DNA of 56,984 nt from Niallia nealsonii (GCF_002835805.1 NZ_PISE01000041.1:1-56984); one strand, 5' to 3'; shown: positions 39,644-51,138, counted from the stretch's first letter. The notes: generated by a model not told the origin, from the sequence alone. Translations and numbers: made by a program.

Positions 39644-40378
39644 ATGAAAACTGGTAAACTTAAACAAATCCTTCTAATCACAGATGGCTGCTCTAATCAG
39701 GGAGAAGACCCGATAGCGATGGCTGCATTAGCTATGGAGCAAGGAATTACTGTTAATGTAATAGGTGTGATGGAACATGATACGATAGAAGAGCGAGGGA
39801 TGCAAGAAATTGAAGATATTGCTCTTTCTGGTGGAGGAGTAAGTCAAGTTGTGTATGCCCAAGCATTAGCGCAAACCGTTCAAATGGTTACAAAAAAGGC
39901 AATGACACAAACATTACAAGGTGTTGTAAATAAAGAACTTCAGCAAATATTAGGGAAATCCAAAACAGTAGAAGACCTACCCCCAGAAAAAAGGGGAGAG
40001 GTAATGGAAGTTGTGGATGAATTAGGTGAAACGGTAGAGCTAGAAGTTCTTATTCTTGTCGATACAAGTGCTAGTATGAAGCATAAACTCCCAACGGTAA
40101 AGGAAGCATTAATTGATCTGTCTTTAAGTTTAAATGCAAGGTCTGGAGAAAATAAATATGCTGTTTTTGTATTTCCCGGGAAAAAGAAAGAGGTGGAAAA
40201 ACTGCTTGATTGGACACCTAGATTAGAGTCGCTTACTACTATATTTTCTAAACTTTCCACAGGTGGCATTACACCAACAGGTCCGGCTTTAAAAGAAGCT
40301 ATTCACTACTTTAAAAATAAACGCTCATTAAGGGGCTTAATTTCTCATGATGATGAATACTTCGAAGAGTCCATTTAG
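39644..40378 (+). CDS. yabS: VWA-domain protein YabS
   Basis: A 244-residue von Willebrand factor A protein, the same length as B. subtilis YabS within one residue. The MIDAS motif DTSAS is at residues 140-144; an N-terminal half resembles a second VWA-like fold (LLITDGCSNQGEDP). Role unknown; in B. subtilis it lies between spoIIE and the kinase gene yabT. ATG 39644 has GGAGGGGAG; the longer ORF from 39611 lacks a ribosome site. The end overlaps yabT by 32 nt. Confidence 0.88.
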   Translation: MKTGKLKQILLITDGCSNQGEDPIAMAALAMEQGITVNVIGVMEHDTIEERGMQEIEDIALSGGGVSQVVYAQALAQTVQMVTKKAMTQTLQGVVNKELQQILGKSKTVEDLPPEKRGEVMEVVDELGETVELEVLILVDTSASMKHKLPTVKEALIDLSLSLNARSGENKYAVFVFPGKKKEVEKLLDWTPRLESLTTIFSKLSTGGITPTGPALKEAIHYFKNKRSLRGLISHDDEYFEESI

Positions 40379-41363
40379 AATCCATTCAGGTACAGTTATT
40401 AAGGGGAAGTGGCATGGAAATAATTATACTATCTTAAAAGAACTAGGTTTTGGTGCAAACGGGACTGTTTTTTTAGCAGAATGCAAATTGGGACAATTTG
40501 CATTAAAGATAAGTGATAATGGACTGTCAATTATTTCTGAAGTAAATGTATTAAAATCTTTTGCAAAGGTCCAAGGTTACAGCCTTGGACCTTCTTTGGT
40601 AGACGTAGATGATTGGGTGACAGGAAGGGGAACAATATCTTTTTATGTAATGGAATATATAAAGGGACCTGAACTGTTAACGTTTATTTCCCAGAAGGAG
40701 AGCTCTTGGATAAACGTATTAATGATTCAGCTATTAAAAGATTTACAAGTCTTGCATGATAATAATTGGGTTTTTGGCGATTTGAAACCAGAAAATTTAA
40801 TTATTACAGGTCCTCCTACAAGAATTAGATGCATTGATGTAGGGGGGACAACGATAAGGGGGAGAGCCATTAAGGAATTTACAGAATTTTTTGATCGGGG
40901 CTATTGGGGGCTAGGGACAAGAAAGGCAGAACCATCCTATGACCTATTTGCTGTTGGTATGGTAATAATGAATATTGCCTATCCAAAAAGGTTTAATAAA
41001 ACAACAGGAGGGATTGCCCAATTAAAAGCCATGATTCAGCAAAAAAAAGAATTGAGGCCATTTGAAAATGTTCTGATGCAGGCTTTTATGGGAAAATACA
41101 GCAATGCTAACGAAATGAAACAGGCACTATTGCAGCTTTCTAGCGGAAGCAAAGTAATGAAAAATACGATAGACACATCATCGGCCAATCAGGTGAAAAG
41201 CCAGACTGCTACTCCGAAACAAAAAACAGCAACTAACCAAAATACAAGAAGTAGGCAACTAGTAAAAAAACGAAAAAGGAAAACAGGTGTTTTAGAATCA
41301 TTGCTTCTTATTCTCATTATCTCTTTACTATATTTTTTTTACATTTATGGTCAGTTAACTTAA
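40347..41363 (+). CDS. yabT: Membrane-anchored Hanks-type Ser/Thr protein kinase YabT
   Basis: A 338-residue kinase: Gly-rich loop LGFGANGTV (about residues 33-41), catalytic loop GDLKPEN (D145, K147, N150), and DVGG in place of DFG. A Lys/Arg-rich DNA-binding-like region (about 285-315) precedes a single C-terminal transmembrane helix (about 317-335). B. subtilis YabT is DNA-activated, lacks the usual extracellular domain, localises at the forespore septum and phosphorylates RecA and AbrB. Three consecutive ATGs lie at the start. Overlap with yabS suggests coupling. Confidence 0.94.
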   Translation: MMMNTSKSPFRIHSGTVIKGKWHGNNYTILKELGFGANGTVFLAECKLGQFALKISDNGLSIISEVNVLKSFAKVQGYSLGPSLVDVDDWVTGRGTISFYVMEYIKGPELLTFISQKESSWINVLMIQLLKDLQVLHDNNWVFGDLKPENLIITGPPTRIRCIDVGGTTIRGRAIKEFTEFFDRGYWGLGTRKAEPSYDLFAVGMVIMNIAYPKRFNKTTGGIAQLKAMIQQKKELRPFENVLMQAFMGKYSNANEMKQALLQLSSGSKVMKNTIDTSSANQVKSQTATPKQKTATNQNTRSRQLVKKRKRKTGVLESLLLILIISLLYFFYIYGQLT

Positions 41364-41717
41364 CACTGGTATATAAAAGATAACTCTTATATATTTTGAT
41401 GAAGGAATAACTATTTCTGGGTAATAATGTTATTTTTTATAGGTTAGCAGGTTAATGGTTAAAATTGATTTTGTTAATGAGTGGGCTTTGCAAGGAGTGT
41501 AAATAAAAACAAAAAGCTAAACTGTTATTTAGCAAGCCTACTTGCTAAGAAAATGTTATAAAAATAGTATAAGTTTTTATCCATAATTTAGAGGTCTTTT
41601 TTGAAAATAGTAAAACAAAAGTGGTATCCTATTAATAAGAAACCTATTTTATATCTATTTTTAAAAGATGATCGTCAGTTGAAAGAATTGTGATAATGAA
41701 ATAAGGAAGTTATGCAT
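41364..41717. other. yabT-tilS intergenic region
   Basis: No ORF. A possible promoter is TTGAAA (about 41601) with TATCCT 18 nt downstream. No clear terminator after yabT was found. Confidence 0.35.
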
Positions 41718-43106
41718 ATGCTAGAACTAAAGGTGAAAAAATTTTTAAAAAAGAAGGGGTTGACCCTTGAAGGAAGTAAAGTGTTAGTAGGAGTTTCTGG
41801 AGGTCCAGATTCCCTTGCGTTGCTGCATTTCCTGTGGACTAAACAAGAAGAATGGAATATTTCTATTATGGCCGCACATGTTGATCATATGTTTAGAGGG
41901 GAGGAGTCGCTAGAAGAAGCAAAATTTGTTGAAGAATTTTGCAAGGAAAAATCCATCCCGTTTGTTTGGAAAAGAATAGATGTGCCTAAATACATAAAAG
42001 AAACAAGGGCGAATGGGCAAACTGCCTCAAGAGACTGTCGTTATTCATTTTTTAAGGAAATGATAGCGATATACAATATGGACTATTTAGCATTAGGTCA
42101 TCATGGAGATGATCAAGCAGAAACTATCTTGATGCATTTAACTAGAGGAAGTTCAGGACGTGCTCGGGCAGGGATTCCATTTGAAAGGAAGTTTGGAAAA
42201 GGCATACTATTTCGGCCATTTCTTTGTTTAGAAAGACAAGAAATCGAGAATTACTGTACAATAAATGAGCTAAACCCAAGGAGAGATCCTAGTAATGATA
42301 AGGAAGTATATAGCAGAAATAGATTTCGTAAACATGTAATGCCATTTCTGAAAAAGGAAAATAACCGTGTTATTCAGCATTTTCAGCGATTTAGTGAGGA
42401 AATAGCAGAAGATGAGCTGTTTTTAATGGAATTAACTGTTCAAACATGGAATACAGTGGTAATGGATAAGAAAGAGAATGAAATAGTTATTGGTATCAAC
42501 GAATTTCTTTCAATAGCTAATTCTTTACAAAGAAGATGTATTCAACTAATATTAAACTATCTTTATAAAGATAAACCTGCTTCATTATCCGCATTACATA
42601 TAGACCAAATTATTGCATTGTTGAATAGTCCTCATCCATCAGGAAATATTGATCTCCCTGAAAATCTAAAAGTGGTTAAATCCTATCAGTTAGCCTATTT
42701 TCAATTGAATTTTTCAACTGAGGACCCCTTTTATTATGAAATTTCAAAAACAGGAGAGTTATTATTACCTAATGGGTACTATATTAAGGTAGAATATATA
42801 GACAAAAGACCAGAAAACTTAGAAGCTGACAGCATTCTTCTCTGTGCTGATTCTATTAAATATCCACTCATCATTCGAACTAGAAGAAATGGAGATAGGA
42901 TAAAGTTGAAAGGAATGGCTGGTACCAAAAAAGTAAACAGGATATTTGTGGATGAAAAAATACCTATACAGCAAAGAGCAACATGGCCAATTGTAACAGA
43001 TGTGGAAAATAATCTTTTATGGATACCAGGTCTAAAAAAATCTATTTATTCTTTTAGCAATAAGAATAGTGATTGTTATCTATTAATAACATATAAAAAG
43101 CAATGA
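41718..43106 (+). CDS. tilS: tRNA(Ile)-lysidine synthetase
   Basis: A 462-residue N-type ATP pyrophosphatase that converts C34 of the CAT-anticodon tRNA-Ile to lysidine, giving AUA reading. The PP-loop SGGPDS is at residues 27-32, followed by [11 protein letters not shown], an intermediate domain and a C-terminal tRNA-binding domain ([20 protein letters not shown]). ATG 41718 is 8 nt from AAGGAAG; ATG 41712 is too close. It leads the tilS-hpt-ftsH order. Confidence 0.95.
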   Translation: MLELKVKKFLKKKGLTLEGSKVLVGVSGGPDSLALLHFLWTKQEEWNISIMAAHVDHMFRGEESLEEAKFVEEFCKEKSIPFVWKRIDVPKYIKETRANGQTASRDCRYSFFKEMIAIYNMDYLALGHHGDDQAETILMHLTRGSSGRARAGIPFERKFGKGILFRPFLCLERQEIENYCTINELNPRRDPSNDKEVYSRNRFRKHVMPFLKKENNRVIQHFQRFSEEIAEDELFLMELTVQTWNTVVMDKKENEIVIGINEFLSIANSLQRRCIQLILNYLYKDKPASLSALHIDQIIALLNSPHPSGNIDLPENLKVVKSYQLAYFQLNFSTEDPFYYEISKTGELLLPNGYYIKVEYIDKRPENLEADSILLCADSIKYPLIIRTRRNGDRIKLKGMAGTKKVNRIFVDEKIPIQQRATWPIVTDVENNLLWIPGLKKSIYSFSNKNSDCYLLITYKKQ

Positions 43107-43128
43107 TCTTCTAGGGGGCACATATTTA

Positions 43129-43677
43129 ATGAAACAAGATATTGAAAAAGTTCTAATATCAGAAGAAGAAATTCAAGCAAAAATAAAGGATTTAGCATTT
43201 CAATTAACGGAAGAATACACAGACAGATTTCCTCTTGCAATTGGTGTTTTAAAAGGTGCAATGCCTTTTATGGGCGACTTATTAAAACGAATCGATACAT
43301 ACTTAGAAATGGATTTTATGGATGTATCAAGCTATGGCAATTCAACTGTTTCATCTGGTGAAGTGAAAATTTTAAAAGATCTAGACACTTCAGTGGAAGG
43401 AAGAGATATTCTTATTATTGAGGATATTATTGATAGTGGTTTAACTTTAAGTTATTTGGTGGAATTATTTAGATACCGCAAAGCGAAATCGATTAAAATA
43501 GTTACACTTTTAGATAAACCAACTGGAAGAAAAGCAGATCTTCAGGCAGATTATGTTGGCTTTATTGTGCCAGATGCTTTTGTTGTAGGGTATGGATTAG
43601 ATTATGCAGAGAAATACCGTAATCTTCCATATATTGGTGTATTGAAACCGGAAGTTTACACTGCAACTAATGAATAA
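43129..43677 (+). CDS. hpt: Hypoxanthine-guanine phosphoribosyltransferase
   Basis: A 182-residue purine-salvage enzyme using PRPP. The PRPP loop [12 protein letters not shown] includes E98/D99; the flexible-loop [11 protein letters not shown] and the C-terminal [20 protein letters not shown] are typical. Follows tilS by 22 nt. In Bacillus, Hpt also interacts with TilS and FtsH expression. Confidence 0.96.
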   Translation: MKQDIEKVLISEEEIQAKIKDLAFQLTEEYTDRFPLAIGVLKGAMPFMGDLLKRIDTYLEMDFMDVSSYGNSTVSSGEVKILKDLDTSVEGRDILIIEDIIDSGLTLSYLVELFRYRKAKSIKIVTLLDKPTGRKADLQADYVGFIVPDAFVVGYGLDYAEKYRNLPYIGVLKPEVYTATNE

Positions 43678-43697
43678 TCAAACAAAAGGTTAATTTC

Positions 43698-43727
43698 TTG
43701 AATTTACACAATTTTCTATGATACTAT
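43698..43727 (+). promoter_or_regulatory. SigA promoter of ftsH
   Basis: TTGAAT (43698-43703), 18-nt spacer, TACTAT (43722-43727), 37 nt before the ATG. Confidence 0.55.
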
Positions 43728-43763
43728 ACACTATAGTTTGTTTACCGTGGGAGGAGGTAAGGG

Positions 43764-45689
43764 ATGAATCGTATTTTCCGTAATACCATCTTTTATTTAT
43801 TAATATTTTTAGTAATTATAGGTGTAGTAAGTTTTTTCAATGGAAACAACGAACCTACCAAGCATATATCCTATAATCAATTAATCAGTCATCTTGAAAA
43901 GGGTGAAGTAAAATCTATTACAAGCCAGCCAGAGCGCGGTGTATTAGAGGTTAAAGGACAGTTAAATTCATACAAAAGCGATGAATATTTCGTTTCTTAC
44001 GTAACAAATAGTGAGACGGTGCAGCAGCGAATTGACAAAGCTGCACAAGAAGGATCAAAAGTAGAGTTTTTGCCAGCACAGGAAACAAACAGCTGGGTAA
44101 CATTTTTTACTTCTATCATTCCTTTTGTGATTATCTTCATTTTATTCTTCTTCTTGCTTAACCAAGCACAAGGCGGCGGCGGAAGAGTGATGAACTTTGG
44201 TAAAAGCAAAGCAAAACTTTACAATGAAGAAAAGAAAAAAGTGCGCTTTAAAGATGTAGCTGGCGCTGATGAAGAAAAGCAAGAATTAGTTGAAGTAGTT
44301 GAATTTTTGAAAGATCCAAGAAAATTTGCCGAGCTTGGAGCAAGAATACCAAAAGGCGTTTTACTAAATGGACCTCCAGGAACAGGGAAAACATTATTAG
44401 CAAGAGCTGTTGCTGGTGAAGCTGGTGTGCCGTTTTTCTCAATTAGTGGATCTGATTTTGTAGAAATGTTTGTTGGTGTCGGTGCGTCACGTGTTCGTGA
44501 TTTATTTGAAACAGCTAAAAAGAATGCACCATGTATTATTTTTATCGATGAAATTGATGCAGTAGGCCGTCAGCGTGGAGCTGGACTTGGTGGTGGGCAC
44601 GATGAACGTGAACAAACATTAAATCAACTTCTAGTGGAAATGGATGGATTTGGTGCAAATGAAGGGATTATTATCATTGCCGCAACAAACCGACCAGATA
44701 TTCTAGATCCTGCATTATTGCGTCCAGGCCGATTTGACCGTCAAATTACGGTTGATAGACCTGATGTAAATGGTCGTGAAGCAGTTCTTCGCGTTCATGC
44801 ACGCAATAAGCCATTAGATGCAGCTGTTGATTTAAGAGCAATTGCAATGCGTACTCCAGGTTTTTCTGGTGCAGACTTAGAAAATTTATTAAACGAAGCA
44901 GCCCTTGTTGCTGCTAGATCAGATAAGAAAAAGATTGATATGGAAGATATGGATGAAGCGACAGATCGCGTTATTGCGGGACCTGCTAAGAAAAGCCGTG
45001 TTATTTCCAAAAAAGAACGCAATATTGTTGCCTATCATGAAGGTGGACATACAATTATAGGCGTAGTGCTGGATGAAGCAGATATGGTTCATAAAGTAAC
45101 CATCGTGCCTCGTGGTCAAGCAGGTGGGTATGCAGTAATGCTTCCAAGAGAAGATCGTTTCTTAATGACAAAACAAGAGCTTCTTGATAAAATCACAGGC
45201 TTATTGGGTGGACGCGTAGCGGAAGATATTGTGTTTGGTGAAGTAAGTACTGGAGCACATAATGACTTCCAAAGAGCTACTAATATTGCAAGGAAAATGG
45301 TAACAGAATATGGAATGAGTGAAAAATTAGGTCCATTGCAATTTGGCCAATCTCAAGGTCAGGTGTTCTTAGGAAGGGATTTGAATAATGAACAAAACTA
45401 TTCAGATGCTATTGCTTATGATATTGACCAAGAAATCCAAAGAATCATTAAAGAGTGTTATGAGAGAGCAAAAACAATTCTTACTGAAAATCGTGAGAAG
45501 TTAAATTTAATTGCTGAAACACTTCTTGAAATAGAAACATTGGATGCTGAACAAATTAATAGTTTGTTTAAGGAAGGGAAACTTCCGGATCGTTCCTCTT
45601 CAACGGAAACTATTTCTTCTCCTTCAGATGATGTGAAAGTAAACATTAATATGAAAAAAGAAGATGTGAATCCAAAAGAAGAACTATAA
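43764..45689 (+). CDS. ftsH: ATP-dependent zinc metalloprotease FtsH
   Basis: A 641-residue membrane AAA+ protease. Two transmembrane helices (about 5-25 and 110-132) flank an extracellular loop. The AAA domain has Walker A GPPGTGKT (203-210), Walker [10 protein letters not shown] and the SRH region ([21 protein letters not shown]). The protease zinc site is HEGGH (425-429; HExxH satisfied, Gly where Ala is usual), followed by a coiled-coil tail. It degrades regulators such as Spo0E and membrane proteins. GGGAGGAGG upstream. Confidence 0.98.
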   Translation: MNRIFRNTIFYLLIFLVIIGVVSFFNGNNEPTKHISYNQLISHLEKGEVKSITSQPERGVLEVKGQLNSYKSDEYFVSYVTNSETVQQRIDKAAQEGSKVEFLPAQETNSWVTFFTSIIPFVIIFILFFFLLNQAQGGGGRVMNFGKSKAKLYNEEKKKVRFKDVAGADEEKQELVEVVEFLKDPRKFAELGARIPKGVLLNGPPGTGKTLLARAVAGEAGVPFFSISGSDFVEMFVGVGASRVRDLFETAKKNAPCIIFIDEIDAVGRQRGAGLGGGHDEREQTLNQLLVEMDGFGANEGIIIIAATNRPDILDPALLRPGRFDRQITVDRPDVNGREAVLRVHARNKPLDAAVDLRAIAMRTPGFSGADLENLLNEAALVAARSDKKKIDMEDMDEATDRVIAGPAKKSRVISKKERNIVAYHEGGHTIIGVVLDEADMVHKVTIVPRGQAGGYAVMLPREDRFLMTKQELLDKITGLLGGRVAEDIVFGEVSTGAHNDFQRATNIARKMVTEYGMSEKLGPLQFGQSQGQVFLGRDLNNEQNYSDAIAYDIDQEIQRIIKECYERAKTILTENREKLNLIAETLLEIETLDAEQINSLFKEGKLPDRSSSTETISSPSDDVKVNINMKKEDVNPKEEL

Positions 45690-45695
45690 TATGTT

Positions 45696-45728
45696 AAAAG
45701 ATGTGCGATTTATTTGCACATCTTTTTT
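45696..45728 (+). terminator. Terminator after ftsH
   Basis: AAAAGATGTGC (45696-45706) pairs with GCACATCTTTT (45716-45726), 9-nt loop, T-run. Confidence 0.92.
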
Positions 45729-45817
45729 ATTATATATACAGAATTTGAATAGTTCACTATTGGCAAGGTATTATGTTATGATGTTTGCAGTGTTTTGTAT
45801 AGTGTTCTTTTTTCTTT

Positions 45818-46049
45818 AGGCTGTTTTCGTAAACTTTGTTGCTTTTAAAGAAGTAGGTTGATTTCCGTTTCAGGATGCTTGCTTTCCGTGGGGCGGGCGA
45901 TGAGCCTCATCGGCGTAATTGCCGTGGGGTCTCACCTGTCCCGCTAATCCCACAGGAGTCTTGCATCTTTCCCTCCAATCCACCTGTTTTAACCATGGAT
46001 TTACTCATGGAAACTGTCCGGAAAACAACAATCTTTTAGAAAACAGCCT
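45818..46049. mobile_element. 232-bp MITE-like Bacillaceae repeat with inverted ends
   Basis: The ends are inverted: AGGCTGTTTTC (45818-45828) and GAAAACAGCCT (46039-46049), with weaker similarity continuing about 17 nt inward. TTCTTT stands directly outside both ends (45812-45817, 46050-46055), as a target-site duplication would. The GC-rich middle carries stems CGATGAG/CTCATCG (45898-45912), CGGC/GCCG (45911-45924), GTGGG/CCCAC and GCGGG/CCCGC. The core resembles a repeat common in Bacillaceae genomes as I remember it. No ORF. Confidence 0.7.
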
Positions 46050-46118
46050 TTCTTTAAAATAGAGTAAGCATTAAACTAAAATCGTATAACGTACAATAAT
46101 AATAAAGTGGTGAAGGTC

Positions 46119-46895
46119 ATGATTTTTGTTTTTGATATTGGAAATACGAATATTGTTCTAGGGGTATATGATAACGAGAAATTAGAGCATCATTGGAGAA
46201 TAGAAACAAATCGTTATAAAACGGAAGATGAGTATGGCATGATCATTAAATCGCTATTTGATCATGTTCATTTAAGTTTTTCTAGCATAGACGGCATTAT
46301 TATTTCGTCAGTAGTACCTCCAATTATGTTTGCTTTGGAAAGAATGTGTCATAAATATTTTCATATTAAACCTCTTATTGTTGGTCCTGGAACAAAAACA
46401 AGTTTAAACATTAAGTATGATAACCCTAAAGAAGTAGGGGCAGATAGGATCGTAAATGCGGTAGCCGCAATTGAAGAATATGGAAGTCCTTTGATTGTTG
46501 TGGATTTTGGAACAGCCACGACATTTTGCTATATAAATGAGAATAAAGAATATATGGGGGGAGCCATTTCTCCAGGCATTAACATTGCTACGGAAGCATT
46601 ATATTCAAAAGCGTCAAAACTCCCAAGAATAGAAATAGCTCGTCCTGAAGGAGTTATAGGGAAAAACACCATTTCTGCTATGCAATCTGGCATATTATTT
46701 GGATATGTTGGTCAGGTTGAGGGAATTGTAAAACGCATGAAAGAATACAGTAAAGCAAATCCTAAAGTTATTGCAACAGGGGGATTAGCTAACTTAATAG
46801 CAAAAGAATCTGATGTTATTGATGTGGTGGATCCGTTTTTAACATTAAAAGGCTTGCAGCTTATTTATAATAAAAATAAAGAAAATATAAAATAA
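46119..46895 (+). CDS. coaX: Type III pantothenate kinase
   Basis: A 258-residue CoaX kinase, first step of CoA synthesis; the ASKHA fold is shown by DIGNTN near the start, DRIVNAVAA and [13 protein letters not shown] 46119 gives the same length as the B. subtilis protein; the upstream GTG 46107 belongs to the GTGGTGAAGG ribosome site. It is the first gene after the MITE-like insertion; hslO follows after 55 nt. Confidence 0.95.
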   Translation: MIFVFDIGNTNIVLGVYDNEKLEHHWRIETNRYKTEDEYGMIIKSLFDHVHLSFSSIDGIIISSVVPPIMFALERMCHKYFHIKPLIVGPGTKTSLNIKYDNPKEVGADRIVNAVAAIEEYGSPLIVVDFGTATTFCYINENKEYMGGAISPGINIATEALYSKASKLPRIEIARPEGVIGKNTISAMQSGILFGYVGQVEGIVKRMKEYSKANPKVIATGGLANLIAKESDVIDVVDPFLTLKGLQLIYNKNKENIK

Positions 46896-46950
46896 GGTTA
46901 AAAAAGCAAGATATTGCTTTTGGGAATAAGCCTAAAAAGGAGTCGAAAAA

Positions 46951-47829
46951 ATGAGTGATTATCTAGTTAAAGCATTAGCATTTAATGATCAAGTACGTGC
47001 ATACGCTATAAAAAGCACGGAAACAGTAGCAGAAGCACAAAGAAGACATTATACATGGCCTACAGCATCTGCCGCATTAGGAAGAGCGATATCAGCTACC
47101 GCTATGCTTGGGGCCTTATTAAAAGGTGATCAAAAGCTTACTGTTAAAATAGATGGCGGTGGGCCTATCGGTTTAATTTTGGTAGATGGAAATGCAAAAG
47201 GAGAAGTAAGGGGCTATGTTACAAATCCGCAAACTCATTTTGATTTAAATGAACATGGTAAATTAGATGTCAGGAGAGCTGTAGGTACGGAAGGAACATT
47301 ATCGGTTGTTAAAGATATTGGCATGCGTGACTATTTTACAGGACAAGTGCCGATTGTTTCAGGAGAGCTTGGTGAAGATTTTACTTATTATTTAGTTACA
47401 TCAGAGCAGGTTCCATCATCAGTAGGTGTTGGTGTACTTGTGAATCCAGATAATTCTATCCTAGCAGCTGGAGGATTTATTATTCAATTGATGCCAGGAA
47501 CAGATGATGAAACGATTACGGCGATAGAGAAACGTTTAGGAGAAATTCCTCCTATTTCGAAACTGATTCAAAAAGGATTATCTCCTGAACAAATTTTAGA
47601 AGAGATTTTCGGAGCGGATAATATGAAAATCATTGAAACAATGCCAATATCTTTTACCTGCACATGTTCAAAAGATAGATTTTCTAATGCTATTATCAGC
47701 TTAGGCAAAGAAGAAATTGAAGATATGATTGCAACAGATGAAAAAGCAGAAGCACACTGTCACTTTTGTAATGAAAAGTACGTATTTACAAAAAACGAGT
47801 TAGAAACTCTTTTATCTGAAGTGAGATAA
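46951..47829 (+). CDS. hslO: Redox-regulated chaperone Hsp33
   Basis: A 292-residue Hsp33 chaperonin. The C-terminal zinc redox switch has C237/C239 (CTC) and C270/C273 (CHFC), the CxC...CxxC set that forms disulfides on oxidation. The N-terminal domain holds the substrate-binding fold. AAAAGGAG upstream. A terminator follows. The foldase gene yacD present here in B. subtilis is missing; cysK is next. Confidence 0.97.
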   Translation: MSDYLVKALAFNDQVRAYAIKSTETVAEAQRRHYTWPTASAALGRAISATAMLGALLKGDQKLTVKIDGGGPIGLILVDGNAKGEVRGYVTNPQTHFDLNEHGKLDVRRAVGTEGTLSVVKDIGMRDYFTGQVPIVSGELGEDFTYYLVTSEQVPSSVGVGVLVNPDNSILAAGGFIIQLMPGTDDETITAIEKRLGEIPPISKLIQKGLSPEQILEEIFGADNMKIIETMPISFTCTCSKDRFSNAIISLGKEEIEDMIATDEKAEAHCHFCNEKYVFTKNELETLLSEVR

Positions 47830-47879
47830 AAGAAGATAAACAGAGGATAAACCTTATTATAGTGTTTATCTTCTTTTTA
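47828..47879 (+). terminator. Terminator after hslO
   Basis: AAAGAAGATAAACA (47829-47842) pairs with TGTTTATCTTCTTT (47863-47876), then T-rich. Confidence 0.88.
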
Positions 47880-47977
47880 TTTAGAAGGATTTTCTTTTCT
47901 CTAGTTGAATATACTTTTTTCAAGAGGTGAAAGCTGCCTTTGTAGTGTGAATTTTTTGTAAAATTCAAGTGTATTAA

Positions 47978-48006
47978 TTGACAAAAAGAAGATTCATTGA
48001 TAAATT
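47978..48006 (+). promoter_or_regulatory. SigA promoter of cysK
   Basis: TTGACA (47978-47983), 17-nt spacer, TAAATT (48001-48006). CymR control is known for cysK in Bacillus, but I cannot point to a defined operator. Confidence 0.6.
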
Positions 48007-48060
48007 ATATATTATAAAACCAATTAAAATACTCGGATTAAGAAAAAGGGGAGATTGTGT

Positions 48061-48993
48061 ATGTCACGTTTAGCTAACTCAATTTTAGAATTAATAGGTC
48101 AAACACCTATAGTAAAATTAAATCGTTTAGTAGAAGAAAACAGTGCAGACGTCTATTTAAAACTAGAATATATGAACCCTGGAAGTAGCGTTAAAGATCG
48201 TATTGCCCTTGCGATGATTGAAGCTGCCGAAAAAAGCGGAGATTTAAAAGAAGGAAGCACTATTATTGAACCAACTAGTGGAAACACTGGAATTGGATTA
48301 GCTATGGTAGCTTCAGCAAAAGGATATGACTCAATTCTTGTGATGCCAGAAACTATGAGTATTGAAAGACGAAGATTGCTTAAGGCCTACGGTGCACAAA
48401 TCGTATTAACTCCAGGACCAGAAGGAATGGGTGGAGCGATTCGCAAAGCAGAGGAATTGGCTAAAGAAAATGGATACTTCCTGCCGCAGCAATTCAAAAA
48501 CTTATCTAATCCAGAAGTGCATAAATTAACAACTGGACCAGAAATTGTTGCAGCCTTTGGAGAGGAAAAACTTGATGCATTTATTTCTGGTATTGGAACT
48601 GGCGGTACTATTTCTGGTGCGGGTGAAGTGTTAAAAGAAGCATATAATGATATTAAAATATATGCGGTAGAACCAGCTGACTCACCAGTATTATCTGGCG
48701 GTAAACCAGGTCCTCATAAAATCCAAGGAATTGGTGCAGGATTTGTTCCAGCAACATTAAATGAAGAAGTATACGATGATATTATTCAAGTAACGACAGA
48801 ACAAGCTTTTGAATATGCTCGTCGTGCAGGTAAAGAAGAAGGTGTGTTAGGTGGCATTTCTTCTGGTGCTGCAATTTATGCTGCATTAAAAGTAGCTAAA
48901 GAGTTAGGAAAAGGCAAAAAAGTATTGGCGATTATTCCTAGTAATGGAGAACGTTATTTAAGTACACCACTTTATCAGTTTGATGAAGAATAA
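48061..48993 (+). CDS. cysK: Cysteine synthase A (O-acetylserine sulfhydrylase)
   Basis: A 310-residue PLP enzyme making cysteine from O-acetylserine and sulfide. The PLP lysine is K45 ([11 protein letters not shown]); substrate loop [11 protein letters not shown] and the [10 protein letters not shown] phosphate loop are intact. ATG 48061 follows AAAGGGGAG; TTG 48055 is too close. In B. subtilis CysK also acts with the regulator CymR. A terminator follows. Confidence 0.97.
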   Translation: MSRLANSILELIGQTPIVKLNRLVEENSADVYLKLEYMNPGSSVKDRIALAMIEAAEKSGDLKEGSTIIEPTSGNTGIGLAMVASAKGYDSILVMPETMSIERRRLLKAYGAQIVLTPGPEGMGGAIRKAEELAKENGYFLPQQFKNLSNPEVHKLTTGPEIVAAFGEEKLDAFISGIGTGGTISGAGEVLKEAYNDIKIYAVEPADSPVLSGGKPGPHKIQGIGAGFVPATLNEEVYDDIIQVTTEQAFEYARRAGKEEGVLGGISSGAAIYAALKVAKELGKGKKVLAIIPSNGERYLSTPLYQFDEE

Positions 48994-49026
48994 GCAGAAA
49001 AAGCAACTGATTACTTTTATACTTAT

Positions 49027-49060
49027 AAACAAGCGCCCTTAATAGGCCGCTTGTTTTTTT
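49027..49060 (+). terminator. Terminator after cysK
   Basis: AAACAAGCG (49027-49035) pairs with CGCTTGTTT (49048-49056), then seven T. Confidence 0.9.
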
Positions 49061-49143
49061 ATAATCAAATTCTAATTTTTTTGTTTTTTTACTTCAATCT
49101 CATGTATGATGATAAAAGAAAAAATGGTAAGGGGCGAAAAAAA

Positions 49144-50544
49144 TTGGAAAAGTTTAAAGTATACGGCGAAAAAAAATCAATGCTATATGATCATTTTTAT
49201 AAACAATTCCTCCAACTATCCAATGACGAACCATATTATGTTTTATTAGAAAGTGGACGAGGTGGAAGATATAGTATTGCTGCTAATAAACCAATCGTAA
49301 GAATGATTGGGAAAAACAATCAATTAAACGTTATAAAAGAAGGGAACACGGAAATATTTGAAGGAAATCCTCTTCATTTAGTGAAAGAGGAAATGAAAAA
49401 GTATGAAGTAGAATCAAATATAGAATGGCCTGATTTCCAGGGTGGGGCGCTTGGCTTCATTAGCTATGATTATATTCGTTATATTGAAAGACTTCCTGAG
49501 GAAACGTTAGGCGACCTTGAAATACCAGAAGTATATTTTCTCTTGTTTGATGAGTGGTATGTGTATGATCATCAAGAACAATCTTTATGGCTGATGGGCT
49601 TATATAAAGAAACTGCAAGAGATAGCATAGAAAATAAAATAAAAAAACGTATTAGTCTTTTAGAAGAGTATGCAGGTCAAGAAGAAGTTGTTGTACAAGC
49701 AGAGAAGTCATATGATGTGGAAGTATCTATTCAAGATAATGATTTCCAGAGATCTGTTAGAAAGATCCAAGAGTATATTTCACAAGGAGACGTTTTTCAA
49801 GTTAATTTATCTGTACGCCAATCTCAAAGCTTGCACGTTCCTGCAATTGAGGTTTATAAACAGTTGAGAGTATTAAATCCATCTCCTTATATGGGTTATT
49901 TCCATACACCGGATTTTCAGTTGGTTTCTGGTTCTCCTGAGCTTTTAGTTAAAAAGAAGGGGGATGAGGTAAGTACAAGGCCGATTGCTGGAACGCGGTC
50001 AAGAGGGAAAGATGATATGGAAGACCGAATACTTGCAAATGAATTAATAGAAAGTGAAAAAGAACGTGCTGAACATGTCATGCTAGTTGATTTAGAAAGA
50101 AATGATCTTGGGAGAGTTTGCGAGTATGGAACGGTAGAAGTAAATGAGTTTATGGTAATTGAGAAATACTCTCATGTTATGCATATTGTTTCAAATGTTC
50201 GTGGAAAATTAGCAGGAGATAAAAATGAATTTGATTTAATAGACAGTATGTTTCCAGGGGGAACGATAACTGGTGCACCAAAGGTAAGAACAATGGAAAT
50301 TATTGAAGAGCTAGAGCCTGTGAGAAGAGGACCATATACTGGGTCCCTTGGATGGATTGGATTTAACAAAGATATAGAATTAAATATTATGATTAGAACC
50401 ATGCTTGTAAAAGAGCAGAAATCATATGTACAAGCAGGTGCTGGAATTGTCATTGATTCTGTTCCTGCCAATGAATATAAAGAATCTATGAAAAAAGCAA
50501 GAGCATTATGGAATGCAAAAGAATTAGCGGAAAAAAAGGAGTAA
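49144..50544 (+). CDS. pabB: Aminodeoxychorismate synthase component I
   Basis: A 466-residue chorismate-utilising enzyme converting chorismate and ammonia to 4-amino-4-deoxychorismate for folate. The N-terminal domain ([26 protein letters not shown]) precedes the catalytic domain with [29 protein letters not shown] and [13 protein letters not shown] 49144 is the likely start (TAAGGGGCG 8 nt upstream); the open frame extends back to 49051 but into the cysK terminator. First gene of the folate operon. Confidence 0.95.
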   Translation: MEKFKVYGEKKSMLYDHFYKQFLQLSNDEPYYVLLESGRGGRYSIAANKPIVRMIGKNNQLNVIKEGNTEIFEGNPLHLVKEEMKKYEVESNIEWPDFQGGALGFISYDYIRYIERLPEETLGDLEIPEVYFLLFDEWYVYDHQEQSLWLMGLYKETARDSIENKIKKRISLLEEYAGQEEVVVQAEKSYDVEVSIQDNDFQRSVRKIQEYISQGDVFQVNLSVRQSQSLHVPAIEVYKQLRVLNPSPYMGYFHTPDFQLVSGSPELLVKKKGDEVSTRPIAGTRSRGKDDMEDRILANELIESEKERAEHVMLVDLERNDLGRVCEYGTVEVNEFMVIEKYSHVMHIVSNVRGKLAGDKNEFDLIDSMFPGGTITGAPKVRTMEIIEELEPVRRGPYTGSLGWIGFNKDIELNIMIRTMLVKEQKSYVQAGAGIVIDSVPANEYKESMKKARALWNAKELAEKKE

Positions 50545-50549
50545 AGCAA

Positions 50550-51134
50550 ATGATCTATATGATTGATAATTATGACTCATTTACTTATAATCTTGTTCAG
50601 TATTTAGGATCGATGGGTGAAAAACTAGTTGTAAAAAGAAATGACCAAACAACTATTGAGGAAATTCAAAAGGTATCTCCTGACTATTTAATGATCTCGC
50701 CAGGCCCTTGCAGTCCAAATGAAGCGGGGATAAGTTTAGAAGCTATTACCGCATTTGCTGATGAAACCCCTGTTTTTGGTGTATGTTTAGGGCATCAAGC
50801 CATTGCACAAGTATTTGGAGGAGATGTTGTAAAAGCAGAAAATCAAATGCATGGAAAAACTTCTCTTATGCATCATGATAATAAAACGATCTTTGCTGGA
50901 CTGCCTAATCCATTTCCAGCTACAAGGTACCATTCCTTAATTGTAAAAAAAGAAACATTGCCTGAATGTTTGGAAATAAGTGCATGGACAGAAGAAGGGG
51001 AAATTATGGGGATTCGCCATAAAGAATTGGCGATTGAAGGAGTGCAATTTCATCCTGAGTCCATTATGACAACAGTTGGCATGAAATTATTAAATAATTT
51101 CATTACTCATTATGCTAGATGCGAGAGTGAATAA
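50550..51134 (+). CDS. pabA: Aminodeoxychorismate/anthranilate synthase glutamine amidotransferase component
   Basis: A 194-residue class I glutaminase supplying ammonia to PabB, and in Bacillus also to TrpE. The nucleophile is C79 (GVCLGHQ), with the His/Glu of QFHPES near the C terminus. ATG 50550 follows AAAAAGGAG; 5 nt after pabB. Length identical to B. subtilis PabA. Confidence 0.96.
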   Translation: MIYMIDNYDSFTYNLVQYLGSMGEKLVVKRNDQTTIEEIQKVSPDYLMISPGPCSPNEAGISLEAITAFADETPVFGVCLGHQAIAQVFGGDVVKAENQMHGKTSLMHHDNKTIFAGLPNPFPATRYHSLIVKKETLPECLEISAWTEEGEIMGIRHKELAIEGVQFHPESIMTTVGMKLLNNFITHYARCESE

Positions 51135-51138
51135 ATAT

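Noticed and set aside
44484-44499. Second parS-like CACGTG in ftsH
   Set aside because: Only the central hexamer matches; the flanking bases do not fit the 16-bp consensus.
49051-49143. N-terminal extension of pabB
   Set aside because: Its start codon is made by the T-run of the cysK terminator and the extension does not match PabB; TTG 49144 with a ribosome site is preferred.
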